This document shows, piece after piece, positions 1 to 7,990 of a DNA stretch of 10,000 bases. Numbering within the stretch: the stretch's first letter is position 1; each line of letters begins with the position of its first letter. The stretch is from Chondrilla cf. caribensis (taxonomy: Eukaryota; Porifera; Demospongiae; Chondrillida; Chondrillidae), in NCBI GenBank assembly GCA_964020155.1, contig OZ026561.1, positions 385,001 to 395,000 on the forward strand. Reading direction: 5' to 3'. A model generated the notes under the pieces. That model was given only the letters and a program-made list of their open reading frames with translations. It was not told the DNA's origin and ran no database searches. The position numbers and the translations under genes were made by a program.

Positions 1-122
1 GACATGAATTATAACATCAAGTATAGAGGAATGTGGTGGACTGTGAGGACAAGGATCAGTGAATTCACTACTTTCTGAGAAGGACCAGCACTAACAGTAC
101 ACACAGTGACCCACAAGCTAGC

Positions 123-768
123 AGGAGTCCACCCAGGGGAGGGCTGTACTGCTGAGCCACAGGAGTCCACCCAGGGGAGGGCTGTACTGCTGAGCCACAG
201 GAGTCCACCAAGGGGAGGGCTGTACTGCTGAGCCACAGGAGTCCACCCAGGGGAGGGCTGTACCACTGAGCCACAGGAGTCCACCCAGGGGAGGGCTGTA
301 CTGCTGAGCCTCAGGAGTCCACCAAGGGGAGGGCTGTACTGCTGAGCCACAGGAGTCCACCCAGGGGAGGGCTGTACCACTGAGCCACAGGAGTCCACCC
401 AGGGGAGGGCTGTACTGCTGAGCCACAGGAGTCCACCCAGGGGAGGGCTGTACTGCTGAGCCACAGGAGTCCACCCAGGGGAGGGCTGTACCACTGAGCC
501 ACAGGAGTCCACCCAAGGGAGGGCTGTACTGCTGAGCCACAGGAGTCCACCAAGGGGAGGGCTGTACCACTGAGCCACAGGAGTCCACCAAGGGGAGGGC
601 TGTACCACTGAGCCACAGGAGTCCACCCAAGGGAGGGCTGTACTGCTGAGCCACAGGAGTCCACCAAGGGGAGGGCTGTACCACTGAGCCACAGGAGTCC
701 ACCAAGGGGAGGGCTGTACCACTGAGCCACAGGAGTCCACCAAGGGGAGGGCTGTACTGCTGAGCCAT
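123..768. repeat. 38-bp minisatellite, 17 tandem copies
   Basis: The unit starts AGGAGTCCACC and recurs exactly every 38 bases, with copy starts at 123, 161, 199 and on to 731. Variation is confined to a few sites: CCAGGGG, CAAGGGG or CCAAGGG near the middle, TACTGCT or TACCACT near the end, plus single changes in copies 5 and 17. The array is much richer in GC than its flanks. The reverse complement lacks stop codons in all three frames because 38 is not a multiple of 3 and the unit holds no stop; that explains the long minus-strand open frames here and does not indicate a protein. No splice or start context supports a gene. Confidence 0.97.
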
Positions 769-869
769 GTGCACAGGTCACTACAGTAACTCTATATGCC
801 TGTGGCTACCACATGTATCACCATAAGAGGCTTGGCAATTGGTCCCATGGGAGTTGACAACAGGTCATA

Positions 870-1011
870 CAGTGGGACCTCTCTAATAAGGACACTTTAG
901 GACCTTACTTTTGGTCCTTAATACAAAAGTTTCCTCAATTCAGAGGTCCTTTTATACACTACAGTACTACACTGGGAGACAAATGGTGTCCTTATTATAG
1001 AGGTTTCTGTG
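870..1011. mobile_element. MITE-like element with pogo/Tigger-like ends
   Basis: The left end reads CAGTGGGACCTCTC and continues TAATAAGGACAC. The right end, read on the minus strand from 1011, gives CACAGAAACCTCTA then TAATAAGGACAC, so the two form terminal inverted repeats of about 26 bases with about 20 matches. The left end is preceded by TA, the target duplicated by this superfamily; the right flank (AC) has lost or never had it. There is no coding capacity in 142 bases. An internal hairpin AGGACC/GGTCCT sits at 899-918. Assignment to pogo/Tigger rests on the CAGTGG..CCTCT end type known for that group. Confidence 0.6.
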
Positions 1012-1147
1012 ACCTGGTATATACAAAGGGCACCCCATACAGCCAATAGAAACAGTGACAGGTGTAGTCAGGTAGGAGTTGTATGGTACATATACGTAGA
1101 CAACAAATAATTTTCTTGAAACAGATCAAGACCTGATTTGGAGCATT

Positions 1148-1321
1148 CAGTGATACTTGTTAATCCGCTGCAATATATTTTCAAGAAGTATGGTGAATTA
1201 ACGAGTTTGGTGGATTAACTGGATATTCATTGGTACTTGTACATTATATTGGTACTGGGTAATTATGGCAGATTAAAAGGGTTTGCAGATTAAGCAGTGG
1301 CAAATTAACGAGAATTCACTG
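1148..1321. mobile_element. Second MITE-like element with CAGTGA ends
   Basis: The left end begins CAGTGATACTTGTTAATCCG. The right end read on the minus strand from 1321 begins CAGTGAATTCTCGTTAATTT. Allowing one gap, most of the first 20 positions agree, so these look like imperfect terminal inverted repeats of a 174-bp non-autonomous element. Motifs of the GGATTAAC/GCAGATTAA type recur inside it. TA follows the right end, while TT precedes the left one. It has no coding capacity and its end class resembles the element at 870-1011, though the interiors differ. Confidence 0.5.
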
Positions 1322-1747
1322 TAATTAGTACGATAAAAGGTAAATCCCCTTCTTTTGTCGGACTATATTTGACAGCGGACATAACATGTCGGCACCAGAT
1401 AAGGCAAGGTTGCCCTCGGTAACATCAATCCCCACTTGGATGAGAGGAGGTCAATGTTAGAGGGTCAAGTGAAGGAACAGCCCGGAGGCTCTTAAAACCA
1501 ATATGTACATAAGAAAGTGTGCATTGGGAGGAGCTGCTCCATAGCATGGAGTGAGTACAAGTACAAACTCACTTTCACATCTAGTGGCCCTGGGCTTTTA
1601 AAACATACTATGTACATCACACTATTCTTGCTTTACAAATCGTGATCACAATAAATAGAATCATAATTTCTCAGTGTTATCACAATTTATTTAATTTTCA
1701 TGACGAAGCTATACAAATGCACATAATCAATTACTTTCAACATTCAG

Positions 1748-1753
1748 TTTATT
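1748..1753 (-). terminator. Poly(A) signal for the 1885-2177 exon
   Basis: AATAAA is present on the minus strand about 130 bases after the stop codon at 1885, a normal position for the polyadenylation signal of that terminal exon. A second TTTATTT run at 1686-1692 could serve as an alternative. Confidence 0.55.
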
Positions 1754-1884
1754 AGCACACAGAACACAACCGTGTGAGTGGCTTAGCACATTCTCACACA
1801 CTAGTACAATAATGGAAAACTGATACTTGTAGTTGGTAGAATTTGGAGTTGGAACAGAAAACAGAATGCAAGTTGGAATGGAAC

Positions 1885-2177
1885 TCATGTTTCCAAGGAA
1901 TCATTCAGAACATAGTCTTCTAACCTTCCACGGATCACACTGTCTCTGTCCCCTTGGGAGGCTCCGCCCCTATTGTTACCAACGTACAAACACAGGCCAG
2001 CTTTACCATCCCATCGCCAATTGGTGAGCTCGGATGGGAACCTTCGAATAAACTTGACTCCACTTGAATCACTAACAGTGACATAGGCATCAACTGTGTC
2101 GTCTTCCTCTGTGATTACCCTCTTCAGTTTATGCTCAAAATCCTCCATGTAAGTGACTGTCTGCTCCCAAAACTGGC
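1885..2177 (-). CDS. Terminal exon, unrecognised C-terminal domain
   Basis: The exon follows a strong acceptor (a pyrimidine tract ending in TTGCTCTAG at 2178) and runs in phase 1 for 96 codons to a stop at 1885-1887. With the preceding G it starts GQFWEQTVTYMEDF. An acidic/basic helix-like start is followed by alternating strand-like segments such as DAYVTVSDSSGVKFIRRF, then NWRWDGKAGLCLYVGNN, and an Arg/Asp-rich end. It has no transmembrane segment, only one cysteine and no signal peptide. I do not recognise the family. Phase matches the Ser/Thr-rich exon at 3454-3588, which would place this domain at the end of an extracellular stalk. It could instead be an alternative C-terminus of the SRCR/EGF receptor gene on its right. 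Confidence 0.75.
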
Positions 2178-2660
2178 CTAGAGCAATAGAAGAGAATCCC
2201 AAACCATGTCACATGTCCAGCCCAGTGAGAAGCACATGGGAAGCTTGCAGGAGGACACACAGGACCAGAAGCTACCAGGGTCCCACTGAGTTGACTGGGT
2301 AGTACGTAGGTTACATGAACACACACAAACACAGAGTCAGTAACATTTATTGATCAACACCATTCAATGTCTAGACTTTTGGGTAAGGATATGGAGTTTA
2401 CTAAGATTAAGACTAGAAAATGATTTACGATGAAGCAAATAACATCATGGCAATATACGTACTGTAATAATACCAGTAAGTGTGCTTAGTGTCTAGTCGG
2501 ACAAACCCTAGGGATGGGAAATCCCAACTTCTGTATAACCCTCCCCCCTCCAAACTCCTAACAACTGCAATGAACTGAAAGGTACATCATCCAGGAATCA
2601 ACAGGTTACAGCGGAGACACTATACACCAACCCAACTGGGTATTAGGTTACACATGTATG

Positions 2661-2751
2661 CACACACACTCACGCACGCACGCACGCACATATGCACGCA
2701 CACACGCACACACGCATGCATGCACACACACACACGCACACACGCATGCAT

Positions 2752-2783
<32 letters not shown>
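2661..2783. repeat. Compound CA/CG/ATGC microsatellite
   Basis: The stretch is mainly CA dinucleotides interrupted by CACG and GCATGCATGC blocks. Bases 2701-2730 are repeated exactly at 2731-2760, showing a 30-bp tandem duplication of a unit that contains the GCATGCATGC palindrome. The Cys/Val/His-rich minus-strand reading frame over it is a by-product of the repeat. Confidence 0.95.
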
Positions 2784-2785
<2 letters not shown>

Positions 2786-2813
2786 AATACCTCGAATCCA
2801 TTATAGTACACAT

Positions 2814-2855
2814 GTCTGACTTTTACTAACACTGCAGTGTTAGTAGAAGTCAGAC
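2814..2855. repeat. 42-bp near-perfect palindrome
   Basis: GTCTGAC at 2814-2820 and the following TTTTACTAACACTG are mirrored by the reverse complement in 2835-2855. Twenty of 21 pairs are Watson-Crick and the remaining one would be a G-U wobble in a plus-strand RNA. The centre is CTGCAG. It may be the remnant of a short inverted-repeat element or a hairpin-forming site; nothing in the sequence decides. Confidence 0.8.
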
Positions 2856-2990
2856 ACCACACTGAAAATGTCATGACTCACTAATACCAAACCAGCATAA
2901 TAAACACAATATAGGTATTTACTTATGTTGAGGTTTATTAGGACTATTTTTGCACACCGCAAATGTAGTTTGTCAAACAACAATTACTAA

Positions 2991-3024
2991 GTCCAACGTT
3001 TCACCCTTCTCGGGCTTCATCAGG
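2991..3024 (-). ncRNA. Hammerhead-like core, possible Penelope-type remnant
   Basis: On the minus strand the order is CTGATGA, then AGCCC-GAGAA-GGGT, then GAAAC followed by GTT. This is the order of the hammerhead ribozyme core: CUGAUGA, a short helix II (CCC/GGG closed by A-U, with one extra G), GAAA, and a possible UH cleavage site after a minimal helix III. A short helix I between GTGC before the core and GGAC after it pairs at three of four positions. Penelope-like retroelements are known to carry minimal hammerheads with very short helix III. The helices here are imperfect, so this is probably decayed, or only a look-alike. Confidence 0.35.
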
Positions 3025-3453
3025 CACAAATAACTGAAAATCAGTGTAAATACACAATTTGCTTCCATCATGTACAGCACAATCAATACTTACAATGTAC
3101 ATGAAATGGTTACAGAAATTGGATACATGCATGCTCTGTACACATACAAAGATGACAATGAGCAATCCTGACAGTGTAGCACATGTTGTACCTTTTGTCA
3201 ATACATTGAGGAAGCTCCCTGGAATGACTATGGTGGGGATCAGAGATGACCGTGCAAAATTGGTAAATTGTTGGTGTTGGACGTTTTACTGCAATCATTA
3301 CAAAAGATTACAAGTGACCGGACATGAACAACATGTACATATGTATAATATGTGTAGGCATGGCACATATATGCATGTACCTACAGCATGTACAATAAAT
3401 TACCTGATTTTGACACAAACACAGTAAACAAGCACTGAATGAGGGTCACATAC

Positions 3454-3588
3454 CTGGAGGTGCTGAAGTGGGTGTCGGCCTTGGTGTTGAGATGGGCTCT
3501 GATGAAGATGATGAAACATCAGCTACAGAAGAGGTGACAACTGGAGTTGATGTAGTGACTTCAGTGGATTCTACAACAAGTGATGTTG
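3454..3588 (-). CDS. Internal exon, Ser/Thr/Pro-rich stalk
   Basis: The acceptor TTTCCTCAG at 3589 and donor CAG|GTATGTG at 3453 are both strong, and the 135-nt exon is open in phase 1-1. It encodes 44 complete codons beginning TSLVVESTEVTTSTPVV and ending STPRPTPTSAPP, followed by a split Gly. Roughly 20 of the 44 residues are Ser or Thr, with a cluster of prolines at the end, as in O-glycosylated mucin-like stalks of surface or secreted proteins. Its last base joins the 1885-2177 exon without a frame break. The preceding exon is uncertain: either the candidate transmembrane exon at 3829-3927, or any of the phase-1 donors of the EGF exons on the right. Confidence 0.75.
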
Positions 3589-3661
3589 CTGAGGAAACTA
3601 TAAACAAGTTATAGTCAATTGCTATATATTGATCTGTATCATATTTTACATTACCACTATA

Positions 3662-3837
3662 TAAACTCTACCATTGGTCTTCATCATTACATTAGAAGAT
3701 GTACTTGTGCTACCATTAGACAGGTAAATCATAATAGTGCGTGTGTTCAACAGAAATACTCAAATTGCTACAGGCTGGGTGTACTGTATCATCACAACTG
3801 GTCATTGTAACCACATTAGAAGGTGTACTCTTGCCAA
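3662..3837. repeat. Diverged direct repeat, about 40 bp, spaced 126 bp
   Basis: A segment around 3675-3712 (GGTCTTCATCATTACATTAG and on) is repeated imperfectly around 3800-3836 (GGTCATTGTAACCACATTAG and on). The two share the ACATTAGAAG-GTAC core. On the minus strand both copies give Ser/Thr-rich codons, so they may derive from duplicated stalk exons, but neither has a convincing splice-site pair. Confidence 0.5.
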
Positions 3838-3927
3838 TCAACCAAAAGACGAATAATAAACTGAAAATAACCAGGGGTACACAAGCTGTATCAAATGTCC
3901 TTTCAAACTCTTTCGCCTCATTTGATA
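3829..3927 (-). CDS. Candidate exon with a membrane-spanning segment
   Basis: A minus-strand frame without a methionine stays open from about 3970 to 3726. Inside it a possible acceptor (TTTGCGCAG at 3928) and a weak donor (AGA|GTACAC at 3828) would delimit a 99-nt phase 1-1 exon. It reads SNEAKEFERTFDTA followed by PLVIFSLLFVFWLIGK, a plausible 16 to 18 residue membrane span. Joining it to the exon at 3588 keeps the frame and would give a type II protein: short cytoplasmic start, anchor, Ser/Thr stalk, C-terminal domain. I could not find the start-codon exon, and an open frame of this length can arise by chance. Confidence 0.22.
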
Positions 3928-4194
3928 CTGCGCAAACAAGGCTTTGATGCCATGTGAAATTCTACATAATATTGAATTTCAAAGGTCTAGCATAACTGAG
4001 GTCTATGGCGCCTCAGCGTCCAAATCGCAAAACATGCTTAGTCACCTGCAACAAAGAAGCAATATAAAATACTCTTGTTCAAGTGAATACTGGAAGATAG
4101 GGTTTCAAGCAAACACTGGAGTATGTACCAACTATACATGTGTACAAACCATGAGCGTGTGCTATATGGAAAAACAGCAATAACAATAGCAATA

Positions 4195-4520
4195 CGTACT
4201 CGTTCGTCAGGGAAAGGAGTTGTTCAAGCAAACTTCCTCGCCCACTCTCTCAGCAGGATCCACATGAAGCTGTTGGGAGCTCGAGAAAGCGAAAGGTACA
4301 CGGCAACATTCGGAGGTCTAGATATTTGCTTTCGCCATTTTGGACACTTTTTCTTAATATAGTCGTTAGCAGACACTCATCCGTCCCATCGGCTGGTGAA
4401 ACTGAAGCGAAACGGACAGCTAGAACAAGGTGTATTCCTGGAATAAGGCGCCATTTATGAAGGTGAATGATGGCTGTGACGTAATACACACGTGACTGGC
4501 AAATCGGGTACAAAAATGGC
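4195..4520. promoter_or_regulatory. CpG-containing promoter-like stretch
   Basis: This segment holds clearly more CG dinucleotides than its surroundings. At 4480-4500 it contains TGACGTAAT (CRE-like) and, close by, ACACGTGAC (an E-box CACGTG). Neither MAPYSRNTPC (minus, from about 4455) nor MAEVAYVLML (plus, from 4516) extends far or has a clear donor, so no first exon is called. It could drive the left-hand minus-strand exons, a plus-strand transcript, or both. Confidence 0.3.
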
Positions 4521-5142
4521 TGAAGTAGCCTATGTGCTAATGCTAATAGTGTAGAGTGTCTAGTATGGGTAGCTGTAGCACTAGAATCAGATATAATAAA
4601 AATTATCAATATAATTGGTTGATATTATATTGTAATCAATCATAGATAATTCAAAGGAAAATTCTCATTGAGTTCTGACTGCTCACTTATTATGACAGTA
4701 CGTGGTTGCAATTGGAGATATAGTCGTAACCAGAATCGATCACTTGAATACATATGATTATTCAATATAATGTACAAGAGGTGAATCTGAAGCGATTAGA
4801 CTGGATGTGGAAATGAAGAACACAATTAGTGAATAAGGATCAAATTATTGGTCATATATCATGCATGCATGCTAAAGAATACACTGTCATAATCCACATA
4901 ACGACTGTCATGATATAGCAATTTGGCCTTAGCTATAATTATCAACTCTGAAGTACCAGTGTTACAGCAAAAATAATAAATTGAATTTATGTGATATGTG
5001 AGCATCATAATACATAACATGACGTAGGCAGGAGAGAGAGGAGAGCCTTTAAGTTAACAATTGGTTTAGTTAATAATTAGAAGTGTCATTAAATTTAACA
5101 GAGACACATTGATATTGCAATTACAGGCAACACACTTTAGAG
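4521..5142. other. AT-rich intergenic stretch
   Basis: I see no gene here. It contains an AT-rich hairpin with 9-bp arms at 4607-4632, an ATGC run at 4861-4871 and a short GA-rich tract around 5032-5043. It separates the poly(A) signal of the receptor gene from the promoter-like stretch. Confidence 0.55.
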
Positions 5143-5148
5143 TTTATT
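5143..5148 (-). terminator. Poly(A) signal of the SRCR/EGF receptor gene
   Basis: AATAAA occurs on the minus strand about 57 bases past the stop codon at 5205, giving a short 3' untranslated region typical of compact invertebrate genes. Confidence 0.65.
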
Positions 5149-5204
5149 AAATGAAGCAGAGATTTATTCACTGTTATTGCAATTATAGACAACATGGTCT
5201 TCGT

Positions 5205-5440
5205 CTAAAGCATGTCCCCTTTGCTCATGTAGTGCTCATCATTGTAGTGCGGATTGTTGAACTCGATTGCAAAATCGTCATCAGGGACACCAGGAATCCA
5301 ATCGCTTTCGATTTTACTCTCAATCCTCTTCTTTCGCTTTCTCAAAGCATACACGAGTATCATGAAGGCAAACATTAGCAGCACAAGCAAGATGAGGAGG
5401 ATGATCCCAACAGACATCCCAGCAATAGCTCCTCCAGAGA
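5205..5440 (-). CDS. Last exon: transmembrane helix and cytoplasmic tail
   Basis: The acceptor is ATTTCTTTAG at 5441 (phase 1) and the stop TAG is at 5205-5207. The 77 residues start SGGAIAGMS, run through about 23 hydrophobic residues, then RKRKKR as stop-transfer signal, and end in an acidic tail. The tail holds DDDFAIEF then FNNPHY, which matches FxNPxY, the motif by which LDL-receptor-type proteins bind PTB adaptors and enter coated pits. Two more tyrosine/acidic contexts follow (NDEHY), and the C-terminus is GDML, which weakly fits a class III PDZ ligand. Motif meanings are from known families, not shown for this protein. Confidence 0.9.
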
Positions 5441-7457
5441 CTAAAGAAATGGAGGACCATTGGGGACAAATATCAGACAGTAAACAGTCAACACAACAGG
5501 ATAAATTGAATGTCGAAAGTATAGTGAATCTGTAACCTGCATGGTTTGGGTCTGTTCAAGGATCAGTACTACACCACACTAAATATAAGGGACGCACAGA
5601 ACAGCACACAGAATCCCACACTCAACACACGGAACACACCACTAACCTATTGGTTGAGCCACAGTCACTGTCTCTGTTAAGGAAGAATGGAAGCAAACAT
5701 TGAAAAGCAAACAAGCCATGTATAAAGAAGTAATATTTACTTATAAAGAGACCCAACACATGAATACTGCATTGTCAGCAAAATAATAATAACACTAATT
5801 ACTATTATGTTTAGGTGGAATTAAAAACATGGTGGGCTCAGATACCTTACACACTCAATATAGTGTTGACATACACCAACTGTTACTAACACTCGAAACA
5901 CTCACCATTACATATCTTGCCAGTGAAATCTTTATAGCAAATACACTTGCAGTGCTCAGAATCCAGACCACCATTGACACACTTCAGATCACATGCTGGA
6001 ATTGGGTGTTTGAGAGGGAATGATTGACACAATTATACATACGTAGGTGTATATAATATCATATCTTTAAACAACAAATCACACACATGTCCCCCACACA
6101 CATACTTTCACACACTTTCATATCTGTCTCCAGTGTGATCAGGATGGCAGCCTAATAGAATTACTCGACCTTGGCTCCGCCTCTGTCTCGTATTCTATTA
6201 CGGCTACTATCCTCATAATTGGGTAATAACTACTACTTACATCTATATACCACATCAAACCACATACACGTCCCCCTCACACACATACTTTCACATCTGT
6301 CTTCAGTGTAATCAGTGAGAGCACAATCACATGTACATGTCTCATTGTTGAGGACACCTCCATTCAAACACTCCAAAATGCAGTCTAATAAATACAAGAT
6401 ACCAATACATATAGATTCATATCCACAGTACAATGTTCTCTGAAACACACAATCATTTCAACAGACACACACACACAGAGTACAAATATACACTGTAAGA
6501 CTCTCACTTTGACAATATTTCCCTGAATAGCCTCTTGGACAAGTACAGGTGCAGGTTCCAAGGTCAGCAGTGCCCCCATTTTCACATTCAATATCACAAT
6601 CTGCATTAAAGGATAATTGATAGAAATATGCAACCAAATTGATTCCTACTTGAAGTCTGGGAGTGCTCAACATATCATGCAGAAGGTACGTATATGGTTG
6701 ACTGATGGTTGAGAGGAGGGAATGGTCCAACAGGAACTAAGGTTATTTTACATGCCATATTGGGAGTAAAGGTTTTAATATCAACTGTTCCACTGCTACA
6801 TTAGTGAAAGGCTTGCCTGCTTCAAATAATAAAAACAGTACACACATGTCATATGGTACACATCAGACTGCACCCTTAAATAATAACCGCAAAACTTGGT
6901 TGCTTTGAGCAAAATCGCGAAATCCCAGTGCAGTATGTGTGAGATTGTGTAATGATAGCTATTGATGGCTGCTTAGTCACAAACTTGTTATCCAGTCCTG
7001 GTTGGTTGATAGGTGCAGTAACTACAATGTACCACATGCACACAGAGCAATGAACACAATACAATATTAGGATAGGATAGGAATAGGATAGGAAAGCTTA
7101 TTTATCCTGGGGAGTCCTTTAGCCAGAGGCTACTATTCTAGGCACCCAGTTAATCACAATACATAAAATAAAAGACTACTAAAGTATAAGAGATTGATGA
7201 TGATTGAAAGAATGATAATGTACAATCGGAATTAACATGCAACAAGAATATTTCTAGTTGTTTTTACATAACATTTCTAGCAATATTGGAGAAAAGATGG
7301 AGTGATCGTGCTTCCCTAGCTGATGATGGTAGTGCTCTCCATATACTCGCGCCAGCAAAACTAAATGCCTTCTGTCCAGAATATTACCTTAGAATACACC
7401 CATACACCCATACACTCATACCCACACACCCACACCCACACCCACATACATACTCAA

Positions 7458-7522
<65 letters not shown>

Positions 7523-7920
7523 ATCACAAGCCCTTCCAGTGTAATCAGTGAGAGCACAATCACATGTACACGTCTCATTGTTGAGGACACCTCCATTCAA
7601 ACACTCCAAAATGCAGTCTGAAAATGAACACAACAAGTTAAAGTGACATATCACATAATATACATATTATACAGAGTGTGTGGTCTGTATGAGCAGTCAT
7701 ATCAGTTGTAAGACTCTCACTTTGACAATATTTCCCTGAATATTTACTTGAACACACACAGGTGCAGTCTTCCCTGCTAGGAGTAGCCCCATTTTCACAT
7801 TTCTTTTCGATAGCACATTCTGCATCAATTAAAGTTAATAATTATCAGTAACAATAAAAAGTCAACTTCGTATTTCACATCTGTGAGTGCTGTACATACG
7901 TACCACACAGAAAGTACACC

Positions 7921-7990
<70 letters not shown>

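Larger units (their letters stand above)
769..1884. other. Gene-free stretch left of the 1885 exon
   Basis: Apart from the two MITE-like elements I see no coding region. A small perfect hairpin, CTCCAT-AGC-ATGGAG, lies at 1537-1551. Imperfect direct copies of a CTTAAAAC..TATGTACAT string lie near 1491-1510 and 1597-1616. The part just left of 1885 is presumably the 3' untranslated region of the minus-strand gene. Confidence 0.6.
2178..3453 (-). other. Probable intron between the two left-hand exons
   Basis: This stretch links a GTATGTG donor at 3453 to the TTGCTCTAG acceptor at 2178. It carries a CA-rich microsatellite, a palindrome and a hammerhead-like motif, listed separately. The open frames here are short, contain no recognisable domain and have no matching splice sites, so I call no gene in it. 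Confidence 0.55.
6601..7521 (-). other. Long intron between EGF exons E and F
   Basis: At about 920 bases this is the longest intron that I can delimit in the receptor gene. It holds a LINE fragment (7069-7393) and a long CA tract that reaches the donor of exon E. The left part, 6730-7060, shows no coding signal. Confidence 0.75.

Noticed and set aside
119..774. Long overlapping minus-strand open frames with Trp/Ser/Pro-rich repeats
   Set aside because: They are the same stop-free 38-bp unit read in three frames; length is a by-product of the tandem repeat and no start, splice site or domain supports them.
2620..2874. Minus-strand Cys/Val/His-rich frame
   Set aside because: It is the CA/CG microsatellite translated, with no splice or start support.
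3059..3427. 122-codon plus-strand frame
   Set aside because: No domain or splice context and rich in Met/His/Thr from CATGTA-type simple sequence; it lies in a probable intron of the minus-strand gene.
3494..3517. CTGATGAAGATGATGAAAC on the plus strand, hammerhead-like
   Set aside because: The stretch between the two core motifs cannot form helix II, and it is the antisense of the Asp/Ser-rich stalk codons; coincidence.
4250..4609. 119-codon minus-strand open frame in the CpG-containing stretch
   Set aside because: No recognisable domain, it opens in very AT-rich DNA, and codon content is unremarkable; the phase and donors do not fit the downstream exons.
7286..7621. Plus-strand frame of 111 codons
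   Set aside because: Antisense to the LINE tail, the CA repeat and EGF exon E; its His-Thr runs are only the microsatellite.
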